Assembly (NCBI GenBank): GCA_902603055.1
Contig: CACKTD010000009.1
Span: forward strand, 1-44,420
DNA from: Coxiellaceae bacterium
GTDB lineage: Bacteria > Pseudomonadota > Gammaproteobacteria > Comchoanobacterales > Comchoanobacteraceae
Direction: 5' to 3'
Length of the DNA: 44,420 bases
Below the pieces are notes generated by a model. The model did not search any database, had not been told where the DNA came from, and saw nothing but the letters and a program-made list of their open reading frames with translations. Every line of letters begins with the position of its first letter. The stretch's first letter is position 1. This document shows, piece by piece, positions 36,080-44,420 of this stretch. Position numbers and translations under genes: made by a program.

Positions 36080-36400
36080 TTAAATGGGTTCCCAGAGCTT
36101 TTCAAGTTGGTAATGTTCACGTGCGTTGTGATGCATGATGTGTACGATGGCCTGATTACAATCAACAATCATCCATTCATTTATATCTTGACGTTTATGA
36201 TTAGAACTATTCATTAGTGTAACATTATCTGATTTAATGATTTCATCAGCTAATGCTTTAATATGTCTTAGGGAACGACCTTCACAAATGATCATATAAT
36301 TTGTAATGCAGGTTAGATTACTTACATTTAGAACAGTAATATTTTCAGCTTTGTGAGCTTCGAGAATTTTAATTAGTTCGTTTACTATTTTTTTCTCCAT
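36080..36400 (-). CDS. rsfS: Ribosome silencing factor RsfS (YbeB)
   Basis: RsfS binds ribosomal protein L14 and blocks subunit joining when nutrients are short. The 106 residues contain the family core: V-L-N-V-S-N-L-T-C-I-T-N-Y-M-I-I-C-E-G-R-S, then W-M-I-V-D-C-N-Q-A-I-V-H-I-M and R-E-H-Y-Q-L-E-K-L-W. nadD, the usual upstream partner, is missing and the helicase gene takes its place. TGTTAAAAT on the minus strand ends 6 bases before the ATG with no SD, so an mRNA starting here would be leaderless. Confidence 0.95.
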   Translation of the reverse strand: MEKKIVNELIKILEAHKAENITVLNVSNLTCITNYMIICEGRSLRHIKALADEIIKSDNVTLMNSSNHKRQDINEWMIVDCNQAIVHIMHHNAREHYQLEKLWEPI

Positions 36401-36406
36401 AATACT

Positions 36407-36415
36407 ATTTTAACA
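36407..36415 (-). promoter_or_regulatory. Candidate extended -10 for the rsfS-hslU gene string
   Basis: TGTTAAAAT on the minus strand matches an extended -10 (TGnTAnAAT-like) and ends 6 bases before the rsfS ATG, inside the 22-base gap after the helicase gene. Confidence 0.4.
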
Positions 36416-36422
36416 TAAATTT

Positions 36423-38759
36423 CTATTTTTGATCAGCATAAGCCATTATTTCTTTGAATTCAAATATTTCTATTTTGTTATCATATTTTAAATAGTTTGC
36501 AAAAGTTCGACGATCGTTCGTTGGTAAACCAATATAGGTGATCGATTTTTTAGCACGGGTGATTGCGACATAAAATAATCGATCTTGTTCTAATAGATTC
36601 GCTTCATAGTTATGTTTTCTTATTATTTTATTTAGTCCATCAATGGGTAAATCTGGATCATTTATCGTTCCAATTAATGGAGGAGTATTCGGTTTGTAGG
36701 AGTGGCAATATAGTAATTGGTCTGCATCATTTGCTCCAAAACGATGAATGGCAGGGATAATGATGTGATCAAACTCTAATCCTTTAGCTTGATGGATTGT
36801 TAATGCTTGGATACGGTTGGATGACTCATGATTTTGAAAATACGTATGATTAATTATATATTCAATATTATGTCTGCTTAGTGGAATATCTGCGTCATAA
36901 AGTTCATCTAGTAAATCGAGGAAATAATATCCAATATCATCAAATTGCCATTCCGTAAAAACATCATTTAATAGGTTGAGAATTACACTAGAAGGTGATT
37001 CGTATATTTTAAATTCTGATTGTCTATTAATATTTTCTAAAGTTGTTGCTGGATCTTTATTTGAAATCAAATGTATTAAATTATTTACTGCATAGTGTGA
37101 AAGTTCGTCCCGTTGATATAGATATACGACTAATGACATTATTTGTAACACACACGTGTAATTAGTTAATGCCTTAGATCCTTGGTCAATTTCATGATCA
37201 CGAAGATGTATTAGAGCTTCATTAAGGTGGCCCCGTGTTCTGGCAATGATGCCAACGCTACCAGAAAGCCCATGTATATACTTATTAAGCCACTCATAAT
37301 CATCTTCTTGTACCCAACGTATTTTACCAATTTCCTTTGAAAACGGAATTGATTCATTATGGGCAACGGCTCCTGTAAAAGGGTTGCTATTTTTTGGAAA
37401 AATCGATTTGAAGAGTTGATTAGAATGATCAACAATTGTAGCAGTTGATCGAAAGTTCGTTTTTAGATTAAGTGAAATAAGCTCAATACATCCTAATCCT
37501 TTTTGTTGCAATAATAAAAATTGTCGTACATCTGCTTGTCTAAATTTATAAATGGATTGCATTGGATCCCCTACAATAAAAACAGAGCGTTTTTCCGTAA
37601 AATCCCAATTATTTACAATTGAAGTCAATAATTGTACTTGTATACGGGATGTATCTTGAAATTCATCCACCAGTAGGTGGTGAATCTGATCACATTGGTA
37701 CATGAAGGTTTCACTTGATAGACTATCTAAAATTTTTAGGTTCATACCCGTGTAGTCACATTGATTGGTCTCATTCATTGTCACATTGAGTATTGCGCTT
37801 ATTTTAGGCAATAAACTTCTAAGAGCTAAAAGCATTTCTTCTGTTTTTTCTGCAAGAGTAGAGTCCATTGCAAAAAGGCTCGATAATGCATGTGCCATAG
37901 TAGTGGATAAATTATTTAAAAGGGATTGCGCCTCCAGTTTAAGTTCTTTGTTATTAGTAGAGAAACCTTCTCGTACAGTTAACCTTGATTTCCAACTACC
38001 AGTTTTAGTCAAAAATGGTGTAAGGGTTCTTTCCCATAATTTTATATTATCAATATTAATGGAGTTAGGGCACTTACAACTATGAGGAGACAATTTAATT
38101 AGTTTAATCAGGTCATGGAACTCAGGTGTTGTTTGATCTATTGAATCAATTAAAAACCACAGAAAATCCTCATATGTTTTTTGTGGATTATAGTCTTTTG
38201 ATAAAAGTGAATCTAACCATTGTTCTCGAGTTGATAATAATGATACCAATAATCTTTTCAGTTTTGGGGTATCGTTATTCATATAGGACTTAATTATTAA
38301 TAAGTCATCCCTACATATTGGGTAGTCAATTCCACTTAAGACAGAATCAATTGTTTTTTCATATAAATAGGGTGGATGAGGTGAAATTCCAGTAGCGTCT
38401 AGACAGAGCATTTGGTTAAACGAATCAAATGTTTTACAAATTTCAATTTTTTTATTTTCAAGATTCCAATTTAATTTTTGCGCGTGTTCTCTTACCGCTA
38501 GGATTTTGTTGTTAAGCATTTCATCTTTGTGTTTACCAAAAATCAAGTGATGTAATCTTTGATTGATTTCTTGTGCTGCCTTTCGTGTAAATGTTAATAC
38601 TAGAACATGTTTAATTGATTGTACTTCAAGTAGACAATTAATGATTCGATGCAAAATTAAAGTAGTTTTCCCAGAACCTGCAGGTGCATTAACAATAAAT
38701 GACATATTTGGGTTGATACTAGCGTGACGTTCTTTATTATCAATAATCATTTTAATCAC
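36423..38759 (-). CDS. UvrD/AddA-type superfamily 1 helicase without nuclease domain
   Basis: This 778-residue helicase resembles AddA, the motor of the AddAB double-strand-break resection complex. Walker A A-P-A-G-S-G-K-T is at 25-32, motif II V-D-E-F-Q-D-T at 364-370, then G-D-P-M-Q-S-I-Y-K-F-R-Q-A, motif V I-H-Q-A-K-G-L-E-F and motif VI Y-V-A-I-T-R-A-K-K near 740. It stops shortly after motif VI and so lacks the C-terminal nuclease domain of full AddA (about 1150 residues). The partner nuclease gene lies upstream with an 8-base overlap. The two together probably process DNA ends for RecA, but a Chi-like sequence cannot be inferred. Confidence 0.85.
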   Translation of the reverse strand: MIKMIIDNKERHASINPNMSFIVNAPAGSGKTTLILHRIINCLLEVQSIKHVLVLTFTRKAAQEINQRLHHLIFGKHKDEMLNNKILAVREHAQKLNWNLENKKIEICKTFDSFNQMLCLDATGISPHPPYLYEKTIDSVLSGIDYPICRDDLLIIKSYMNNDTPKLKRLLVSLLSTREQWLDSLLSKDYNPQKTYEDFLWFLIDSIDQTTPEFHDLIKLIKLSPHSCKCPNSINIDNIKLWERTLTPFLTKTGSWKSRLTVREGFSTNNKELKLEAQSLLNNLSTTMAHALSSLFAMDSTLAEKTEEMLLALRSLLPKISAILNVTMNETNQCDYTGMNLKILDSLSSETFMYQCDQIHHLLVDEFQDTSRIQVQLLTSIVNNWDFTEKRSVFIVGDPMQSIYKFRQADVRQFLLLQQKGLGCIELISLNLKTNFRSTATIVDHSNQLFKSIFPKNSNPFTGAVAHNESIPFSKEIGKIRWVQEDDYEWLNKYIHGLSGSVGIIARTRGHLNEALIHLRDHEIDQGSKALTNYTCVLQIMSLVVYLYQRDELSHYAVNNLIHLISNKDPATTLENINRQSEFKIYESPSSVILNLLNDVFTEWQFDDIGYYFLDLLDELYDADIPLSRHNIEYIINHTYFQNHESSNRIQALTIHQAKGLEFDHIIIPAIHRFGANDADQLLYCHSYKPNTPPLIGTINDPDLPIDGLNKIIRKHNYEANLLEQDRLFYVAITRAKKSITYIGLPTNDRRTFANYLKYDNKIEIFEFKEIMAYADQK

Positions 38760-40557
38760 AGTTATCTAAGCACATTGTATGCCAGTGACAAGTTCTACAA
38801 AGATTTCTATGAAATGGATTTGCATGTAAGGGTAAATTTAATTTGTCCAAATTTGAATGAATGATGTTTTTCCAATCAGGTAAATCTTTAATTACTTTAC
38901 ATCCAAAATTATTTGCATCAAATGCAATGCCTTTAAATTCAGTTGTTCGAATCAGACCATATAATAGGGCCCCAATATCTAGTGGTGCTGATAGCATATA
39001 CACCGCCATCTGCACATCTGGAAATGCCTGCAGCATTTGTGATATTGGAGTGCCCATTGATAACTTATAATCTATTAAAACATGTGTCTGCATATGTTCA
39101 TCATAATCAATGCGATCCATTCTTCCAATGATCTCATAATTATTAATTTTTAATGATACTGGATGTTCAATTAATTTTACTTCAAAATAATTTCTTGTTT
39201 TTTCAAAATTAAGCCATCTATAAATTAGCTTGAAAATTAGTTCTCTTTCTAATTTAAAATGATCTATTTGATATTCTTTGGAATCAGAATTAGCTATTGT
39301 TTCATTAATAAGTTCTTCAATTTTATGCTCCATTTTCGAGTTAGATAGGCTACAAAGCTGGTCATGATTTTTAAATTCACTCCAAAAAAGTTCTAATATT
39401 TTATGAATTGCAATTCCACGGCTGGAATGAATATCGGATTCGTCTTCTAAGTGTATCTTAAGATTATTTTCACAATGATATATTATTGGGCATTTATTGT
39501 ATTTTGTTAATCCTGATACGCTAATATGTTTTGTGGATATTGGTTCATAGCTTGGCTGAGGTTGTCTTTTTTTTGTGATTATCGGCGCTGAGATTGTTTG
39601 AGGTCGACCATAAAGTGATGAACTTTGATAAGTTGTAAGAATAACATTGCGTTTGTGTTGTGTATATTCAACTATATTTTCTTTCCAGGATTCTATGCGA
39701 GATAGCCAAATGTGGGAATATAAATCTACGTGTGCATAATCTGGTGTTGTAATCATACATTTGTTTGAAAATCTATAGTAATGGATGACATTAATATTTA
39801 ACCATTCAACTAAATACATAAAATGCTTATTTATTTCTAATAATTGTGGTACAAAATAGTTTTTAATTAATAGGTTCAGTTGATTGAATTTCTCACTATA
39901 ATGGGTCTGCGTTTTAAATTCTTTCATAAAGTTATCCAAATAAAGCAGGATTTGTTGATTAAATGCTTCAAGGTGGATTTTTTTTTGCTGCTCAAAAGCT
40001 AATTTTTCTCTACAGTAATTGATGAATTGTTGGAATAGGGCATCTGAAGAGATTGATTTAGAATAATGATAACCGATGTTTGGGTTCTGCTTTATATAAT
40101 GAAGCCATTGCGATGATATTCTTGGAATAATAACTTCAACTTTTGTTTTGTCCAGTAGCCATTTATCAAAATATATTATTTCATTATTAATGGATTGAAA
40201 TTTAAATAAATGCTCACTGTCAAAATGAGGTGTAGTATTTGAAGTATTTTGTGGTTTAAGTGTTTCGTAAAGTCTAACGTGTATTGATGATTGTTGTTTA
40301 GAAAACTCAACCCACCTATTGTTGATTTTTTTATTATCAGTGTGCGCTAATTCATATAAAATACGTTTATTTATTTTATTAAAGTTGAGTTCATATGTGT
40401 TGTATGTTGCATAATCAAAAATAAATTTGCACCAATTGTGATGATTAATGTTGTTAGTTGGAGTAATTGAATTATTGATATCTTGGGTAGAATTTATTTT
40501 TTCTTTAGTTAAAAATTGATGTTCACTTTTAAAAAGTTCCTCTTCAATAGGGTTCAT
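38752..40557 (-). CDS. AddB-like PD-(D/E)XK nuclease with iron-sulfur cysteines
   Basis: The C-terminal part is a RecB-family nuclease: S-V-S-G-L-T-K-Y-N-K-C-P (346-357), His385, G-R-M-D-R-I-D (478-484, catalytic Asp481), L-I-D-Y-K (Asp496, Lys498) and Q516-x3-Y520. Cysteines 356, 587, 590 and 596 give the C...C-x2-C-x5-C pattern of the AddB iron-sulfur cluster. The N-terminal 330 residues show no Walker A and are not recognisable; AddB proteins are usually 850 residues or more, so the inactive helicase-like part is much reduced. It is the first gene of the pair and its promoter should be in 40558-40719. Confidence 0.82.
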   Translation of the reverse strand: MNPIEEELFKSEHQFLTKEKINSTQDINNSITPTNNINHHNWCKFIFDYATYNTYELNFNKINKRILYELAHTDNKKINNRWVEFSKQQSSIHVRLYETLKPQNTSNTTPHFDSEHLFKFQSINNEIIYFDKWLLDKTKVEVIIPRISSQWLHYIKQNPNIGYHYSKSISSDALFQQFINYCREKLAFEQQKKIHLEAFNQQILLYLDNFMKEFKTQTHYSEKFNQLNLLIKNYFVPQLLEINKHFMYLVEWLNINVIHYYRFSNKCMITTPDYAHVDLYSHIWLSRIESWKENIVEYTQHKRNVILTTYQSSSLYGRPQTISAPIITKKRQPQPSYEPISTKHISVSGLTKYNKCPIIYHCENNLKIHLEDESDIHSSRGIAIHKILELFWSEFKNHDQLCSLSNSKMEHKIEELINETIANSDSKEYQIDHFKLERELIFKLIYRWLNFEKTRNYFEVKLIEHPVSLKINNYEIIGRMDRIDYDEHMQTHVLIDYKLSMGTPISQMLQAFPDVQMAVYMLSAPLDIGALLYGLIRTTEFKGIAFDANNFGCKVIKDLPDWKNIIHSNLDKLNLPLHANPFHRNLCRTCHWHTMCLDNCD

Positions 40558-40570
40558 TATCGATGATTTT

Positions 40571-40633
40571 CCACTGATTTAATGTAAGTAGTTGATTTGT
40601 AATGTACTAATTTGTATATAATGTTATCAGTGG
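40571..40633. repeat. Spaced 8-base inverted repeat upstream of the addB-like gene
   Basis: CCACTGAT (40571-40578) and ATCAGTGG (40626-40633) are exact reverse complements 47 bases apart. They flank the AT-rich stretch with a possible minus-strand -10 (TATATA). They may be regulator half-sites, or chance. Confidence 0.3.
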
Positions 40634-40680
40634 TGGGGTGAAAACCGGTATTGCTTGTAAATGAAACGATTCGATTATGA

Positions 40681-40701
40681 CTATCCACACAGTTATCCAC
40701 A
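40681..40701 (+). promoter_or_regulatory. Two DnaA-box-like sites in tandem
   Basis: CTATCCACA (40681-40689, one mismatch) and TTATCCACA (40693-40701, perfect consensus) are direct repeats 12 bases apart in the 162-base gap between the addB-like gene and the sensor kinase. The rest of the gap is AT-rich and holds a spaced inverted repeat but no gene. dnaA, dnaN and gidA are not nearby, so this is more likely a DnaA-responsive control site than the origin. Confidence 0.5.
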
Positions 40702-40719
40702 TTTACCGTTAGTAACTTT

Positions 40720-42102
40720 TTATGTCTCATTAAAAATGACCCTTACAGTTAATCCTGTAGATTTTTCATTATCCAATAATTCTATTTTTGCTCGATAAAT
40801 TTTCGTGATCTGTTTAACAATTGATAGTCCTAATCCAGAGCCTGTTGATTTATTACCTAATACTCTATAGAAGCGTCGAAATACCAGTTCTTTTTGTTTT
40901 TTTGAAAGTCCTAAGCCTTGATCAGTTACTTCAAAATAAATTTGATTTAATTTTTTATATACTCTTATAGCTACGGTTGAATTATCGCTGGAATATTTAA
41001 CTGCGTTATCGATTATGTTTCTCATTAAAATGTGAATATGTGCCAAGTTGGCTTTAATTGTTACGGATTCATCAATTTCCTTTAAGTTCATTTTAATTTT
41101 ATGTTTCGTAATTTGTTTCTTTTGCTCATTAATTATGTCGCGACATATACTGTTCAGATTTATGGTGTCTTGGTTGGCATGAATCGCCTCAGGTAATGTT
41201 CTTGATAATGTAAGAAGCTGTTGTATGATATGTGCACAACGATCCGTTATTTCAATGATCTTAGATAGGTTTTCTTGAATGTGTTCTTTGTCTTGCTTCT
41301 GTGCTAATTGTACACGTGCCTTTAAAGCAGCTATTGGTGTTCTAAGTTCATGTGCTGCATTGGAAGCAAACACTTTCTCTCGAGCAAGAGTATCATTCAA
41401 ATTATCAAAAAGTTCATTTAATGCCTCGATTAATGGTTTCACCTCATCTGGGAGAGGGTCTATTTTAATTGGACTTAATTGAGTGGCTCTTCGTCGTTTT
41501 ACACTCTTTGCAACCCGGTTTACAGGGTTAAGACCTTTCCCAACTATAATCCATATTAAAACACCAAGGGCGGGGTACATAATTAGCAAAACAATGATGG
41601 AATCATTGGTTAGTTGTCTTTCTACCATGAGTCGAAAGCTATTAAGTTGCATTACTCGAACAGTAAAGCCACTTTTAGTCTTTATTGTAAGTGTTCGCCA
41701 TGATTTGCCATCATGTAGTACCTGATCAAAACCTAAATAACTAGGTGCTGCTTCAAATTTTGAAAAATTATATGATTTTAAAATTAAAGTATTATCTTGG
41801 TTCCAAACTTGAAAGTGAACACTTCTTAGAAATAAATTAAGTATGTTGTTATCTTGAACACCAGCTTCTTCTTTAAAAAGATCAATATTGTTGATTTTGT
41901 CTTGAATGGATTCTAAGACTTGTGGATTTGATTTTTCATCTAAAAAAGATTCAATTGTGTATGCAGACATGGCAAGTTGTGCGTCAAGTTGAAGTTTGAA
42001 GTCGCCATGCTCATTTGCAATATTAGCCATTATCGAAAACCCAATAATGATTGTTACTCCGATAAGAAGATTTATAAGCAAGAATTTCCTTATCGAATAC
42101 AT
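40720..42102 (-). CDS. Sensor histidine kinase, QseC/PmrB type
   Basis: This membrane sensor autophosphorylates and passes phosphate to the response regulator encoded just upstream. The 460 residues have two membrane helices (about 8-27 and 168-188) around a periplasmic domain of about 140 residues, then a HAMP-like linker. The H box F-A-S-N-A-A-H-E-L-R-T-P has His251. The N box R-N-I-I-D-N-A-V-K-Y-S, G1 D-Q-G-L-G-L-S and G2 G-S-G-L-G-L-S-I complete the ATPase domain. The QseC/PmrB subfamily is suggested by the overall plan; the signal cannot be predicted. One base separates it from the regulator gene. Confidence 0.9.
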   Translation of the reverse strand: MYSIRKFLLINLLIGVTIIIGFSIMANIANEHGDFKLQLDAQLAMSAYTIESFLDEKSNPQVLESIQDKINNIDLFKEEAGVQDNNILNLFLRSVHFQVWNQDNTLILKSYNFSKFEAAPSYLGFDQVLHDGKSWRTLTIKTKSGFTVRVMQLNSFRLMVERQLTNDSIIVLLIMYPALGVLIWIIVGKGLNPVNRVAKSVKRRRATQLSPIKIDPLPDEVKPLIEALNELFDNLNDTLAREKVFASNAAHELRTPIAALKARVQLAQKQDKEHIQENLSKIIEITDRCAHIIQQLLTLSRTLPEAIHANQDTINLNSICRDIINEQKKQITKHKIKMNLKEIDESVTIKANLAHIHILMRNIIDNAVKYSSDNSTVAIRVYKKLNQIYFEVTDQGLGLSKKQKELVFRRFYRVLGNKSTGSGLGLSIVKQITKIYRAKIELLDNEKSTGLTVRVIFNET

Positions 42103-42103
42103 A

Positions 42104-42763
42104 TTAAGTTTCTAATATATATCCAACACCGCGTAATGTTCTAATATTAAGGTGTCCTTCAAATTTTTTACGTAAGTGATAGATATGTACTTCAATTGTA
42201 TTACTATCAATTTCCTGATCCCAATTATAGAGAGTTTGTAGCATTAATTCCTTACTAATTGCTTTTCCTGGGTTTTCCATTAATCGTTTTAGAAGTGCAT
42301 ATTCACGCCTTGTTAATTTAATCTCTTCCTCATTAATATAAACTTTTCTTGATTCTGGTTTTAATTTGACATTGTTAAATTCAATTTGATTAGAGATGTT
42401 TTTTCTCAGTCTTCTCTGAATTGCTCGTATCCTTGCTGATAATTCTTCCAGATTATAGGGTTTTGTTACATAATCATCTGCACCAAGATTCAATGTTAAA
42501 ATCTTATTTTCTACCTCATCCATTGCAGTCAGAATTATTACCGCGCATTTTAACTTTTCTGCTTTAATATGTTTTAAAATATCAAAGCCGCTTTTATTGG
42601 GTAAACCAAGATCTAGTAATACAATATCAATAAATTCATATTTTAATGCATGAATAGCTTTATTGCCATCTGTAACCCATTCGACAACGTATCCGTCCTG
42701 CTTTAAATATGCTGCAGTTGCTTCACCTAATTGAAAATCATCTTCAATAAAGAGAATTTTCAC
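42104..42763 (-). CDS. OmpR-family response regulator, QseB/PmrA type
   Basis: The N-terminal receiver domain has the acidic pair E7/D8/D9, phosphoacceptor Asp51 (L-L-D-L-G-L-P-N) and Lys101 (T-K-P-Y). The C-terminal winged-helix DNA-binding domain (about 125-219) has L-T-R-R-E-Y-A-L-L and I-E-V-H-I-Y-H-L-R-K-K. The 219 residues are standard. The start is GTG at 42763, supported by AAAGGAG 7 bases upstream. It is transcribed divergently from the glutamate dehydrogenase gene through overlapping -10 elements, so it may also control that gene. Confidence 0.92.
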   Translation of the reverse strand: MKILFIEDDFQLGEATAAYLKQDGYVVEWVTDGNKAIHALKYEFIDIVLLDLGLPNKSGFDILKHIKAEKLKCAVIILTAMDEVENKILTLNLGADDYVTKPYNLEELSARIRAIQRRLRKNISNQIEFNNVKLKPESRKVYINEEEIKLTRREYALLKRLMENPGKAISKELMLQTLYNWDQEIDSNTIEVHIYHLRKKFEGHLNIRTLRGVGYILET

Positions 42764-42782
42764 TACTCAACTCCTTTGTTTA

Positions 42783-42798
42783 TGTTATAATTATAGCA
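42783..42798. promoter_or_regulatory. Overlapping divergent extended -10 elements
   Basis: TGTTATAAT on the plus strand (42783-42791) and TGCTATAAT on the minus strand (42798-42790) are both perfect extended -10 elements and share two bases. The first would serve the dehydrogenase gene (ATG 42853, AGGAG upstream), the second the response regulator (GTG 42763). -35 elements are weak for both, as is common with extended -10 promoters. Confidence 0.6.
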
Positions 42799-42852
42799 AT
42801 TATATCTTGAAGATTCATGAAATCAAAGCAGGATTTGTCATTAGGAGTAAAA

Positions 42853-44420
42853 ATGGACCGAAAAAAGCTCATTGAGAATGTAATTAGCGCATGTAAAAAA
42901 TCTAAAACAAAACCTAACATTCCTCTCATTAATAAGTTTGCGGAACTTTTTTTATCCAAATCTCCAATTGAAGATATTCAAGGTATATCAGTTAATGATT
43001 GGGCTCCAATTATTTACAATCAATTTCAACTTTTACAAAATTTAGAAAATGATCCCTTCAATTTTTCTATTAACGAGATTAAAGAAACGGAAGGGATGCG
43101 TGTCAATTTTGCACTGGTCAGTAAGGATGTACCATTTTTAGTAGACTCTTTGCGCATGTTGTTTACACGCAATGGATTTCAAGTTATTGGTGTTGTGAAC
43201 ACAGCAAGTGTTGTTTGTGATCGTGGTAGTTCAAATGAAATTAAGGATGTAAGTTATTCAACAACAAACATTGGTTACGATAATACTCACAATTATGCTT
43301 TACTATTTTTTCAGTTAATTAAAATTAATTTTACTAAATCGGTAACAACACTCCATAAAGAAATCAATGATGTAATGACTGACATATTATATGCCGTTGA
43401 AGATTGGCCAAATATGCTTGGGCATGTTGACCAAATTAAAGAAACTTATAAATTGTTTTCTAATGAGAAATTCCCAGGCTTGGATGAAATTGTTGAATTT
43501 TTGACATGGTTGAAAGAGTACTTTACGTTTATTGGTTTTAGGGAATATGTTAGGAAGGGATCAAAGTTAGTCCTCCTTGAGGATAGTGAACTAGGCGTTT
43601 TGAGACGTAAAAATACACAAAAGCGTTATAAACCGATAAATACGCCAGTTGTGAAAGATAACCTAATTGAGATTTCTAAAAGTAGTGCCATTTCTAGCAT
43701 TCATCGTAATGTTCAGACTGATCTGATATGCCTTAAAATCATCGATTCAGAAGGTAACTGGGTTGGAGAAATGAGATTTGTTGGGTTGTTTACATCAGAT
43801 GCTTTTGATAGTGACCCTCTAAGAATACCACTATTAAGAAATAAGATTAAACAAGTTATTGAAAATTCAAATTTGACTACATCACGTTTTTCAAGAAAAA
43901 AACTATTATACATTTTAAGGTCTCTGCCTCGTGAAGAGTTATTTCAAAGTTCAACACCTGAACTGTATAAATTAGCTTTGTCAATTTATGATTTACAAGA
44001 TAGATACTTATTTAGAGCGTTTTTTAGATATGATCCAAATATGCGTTTTGTTTCCTGTCATGTATTTTTACCGAGAACTAACTACAACACGAATGTTTAT
44101 AATCGTATAAAAGCATTGCTATGTCAGAAAACTAAGGGACAGTTTGTAAGTGGTATTCCCGCATTCAAAGGTCCAGCAAATGCATACTTACATTTTATAA
44201 TTCGTAAAAATAACGATAGTGAATTGGTGAAAGTAGATCAAGAGGAGATATCAAAACTTATCCAGGATCTTTCAGAGTCATGGTTAGACCTTTATTACCG
44301 TGCATTGGTGAATGAAAAAGGCTATAAATTAGGTCAACGATTTTTTTATAAATACAATGATGCTTTTGAATCTGGTTATCAAGCATACTATTCTCCAAAT
44401 ACTGCAATTTTAGATAGTGA
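42853..44420 (+). CDS. gdhB: Large NAD-dependent glutamate dehydrogenase, N-terminal third
   Basis: The frame stays open to the window edge (522 codons). These very large enzymes (about 1600 residues) oxidise glutamate to 2-oxoglutarate and ammonia. The visible part is the N-terminal ACT-rich regulatory region: F-L-V-D-S-L-R near 98, F-T-F-I-G-F-R-E-Y near 233, then L-F-T-S-D-A-F, S-L-P-R-E-E-L-F-Q and Y-D-P-N-M-R-F-V-S-C-H-V-F-L-P-R, followed by the tyrosine/asparagine-rich Y-N-T. The ATG is supported by TAGGAG 5 bases upstream (42842-42847). The catalytic domain lies beyond the window. It allows glutamate to serve as a carbon and energy source. Confidence 0.92.
   Translation, partial: MDRKKLIENVISACKKSKTKPNIPLINKFAELFLSKSPIEDIQGISVNDWAPIIYNQFQLLQNLENDPFNFSINEIKETEGMRVNFALVSKDVPFLVDSLRMLFTRNGFQVIGVVNTASVVCDRGSSNEIKDVSYSTTNIGYDNTHNYALLFFQLIKINFTKSVTTLHKEINDVMTDILYAVEDWPNMLGHVDQIKETYKLFSNEKFPGLDEIVEFLTWLKEYFTFIGFREYVRKGSKLVLLEDSELGVLRRKNTQKRYKPINTPVVKDNLIEISKSSAISSIHRNVQTDLICLKIIDSEGNWVGEMRFVGLFTSDAFDSDPLRIPLLRNKIKQVIENSNLTTSRFSRKKLLYILRSLPREELFQSSTPELYKLALSIYDLQDRYLFRAFFRYDPNMRFVSCHVFLPRTNYNTNVYNRIKALLCQKTKGQFVSGIPAFKGPANAYLHFIIRKNNDSELVKVDQEEISKLIQDLSESWLDLYYRALVNEKGYKLGQRFFYKYNDAFESGYQAYYSPNTAILDS

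Noticed and set aside
40681-40701. Chromosome replication origin
   Set aside because: Only two DnaA-like boxes are present and none of the usual origin neighbours (dnaA, dnaN, gidA, rpmH) is in the window.

Overview
The window reads as an AT-rich, very compact gammaproteobacterial chromosome segment. It is not a plasmid, phage or genomic island: nearly every gene is a conserved core gene in a recognisably gammaproteobacterial order (gyrA/cmk/rpsA; amiB-type amidase/mutL; initiator tRNA/nusA/infB/rbfA/truB/rpsO/pnp; rsfS/rlmH/mrdA/rodA; rlpA/dacA/lipB/lipA; hslVU). Many genes overlap by 1-32 bases and most intergenic gaps are under 100 bases. Genes usually found inside these clusters are missing (serC/aroA-type genes between gyrA and cmk, rimP before nusA, nadD before rsfS, ybeD before lipB). 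This suggests a streamlined, possibly host-associated lineage. A LssY-type C-terminal domain and a possible CaaX tail hint at Legionella/Coxiella-like relatives, but the exact taxon cannot be fixed from the sequence alone.

Layout. 1-57: an inverted scrap of gyrA around the active-site tyrosine, joined head-on to the main gyrA frame; this looks like an amplification chimera. 55-4157 (+): gyrA (5' end missing), cmk, rpsA. 4154-5895 (-): rseP then a FUSC-like membrane protein. 5983-8973 (+): N-acetylmuramoyl-L-alanine amidase and mutL. 8956-16027 (-): a seven-gene run in which every junction overlaps: dacA, D-amino-acid aminotransferase, lipB, lipA, a DedA/PAP2/LssY_C fusion, a polyketide-synthase-like acyltransferase, and an rpe-like epimerase. 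16092-16592 (-): rlpA, divergent from rlmB. 16614-19879 (+): rlmB, a DoxX-like membrane protein, a terminator, and a large MscS-type channel. 19881-30687 (-): initiator tRNA, nusA, infB, rbfA, truB, rpsO, pnp, an unrecognised 8-TM protein, murC, murB. 30730-36400 (-): rsfS, rlmH, mrdA, rodA, a tiny FtsN-like protein, hslV, hslU. 36423-40557 (-): a reduced AddAB-like helicase/nuclease pair. 40558-40719: an intergenic region with two DnaA-box-like sites. 40720-42763 (-): a QseBC/PmrAB-type two-component system, divergent from 42853-44420 (+), the first third of a large NAD-dependent glutamate dehydrogenase.

The genes fall into three main jobs. One is envelope growth: PBP2/RodA, PBP5, MurB/MurC, RlpA, amidase and an FtsN-like protein. 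The second is core gene expression: the NusA-IF2-RbfA-TruB-S15-PNPase operon, S1, RsfS, RlmH and RlmB. The third is DNA maintenance: gyrase, MutL and AddAB-like. The least conventional parts are the PKS-like acyltransferase plus lipid-phosphatase fusion in the lipoate operon, the orphan 8-TM protein, the minimal FtsN and AddAB proteins, and several genes whose only visible promoter element lies 6-8 bases before the ATG, as expected for leaderless mRNAs.
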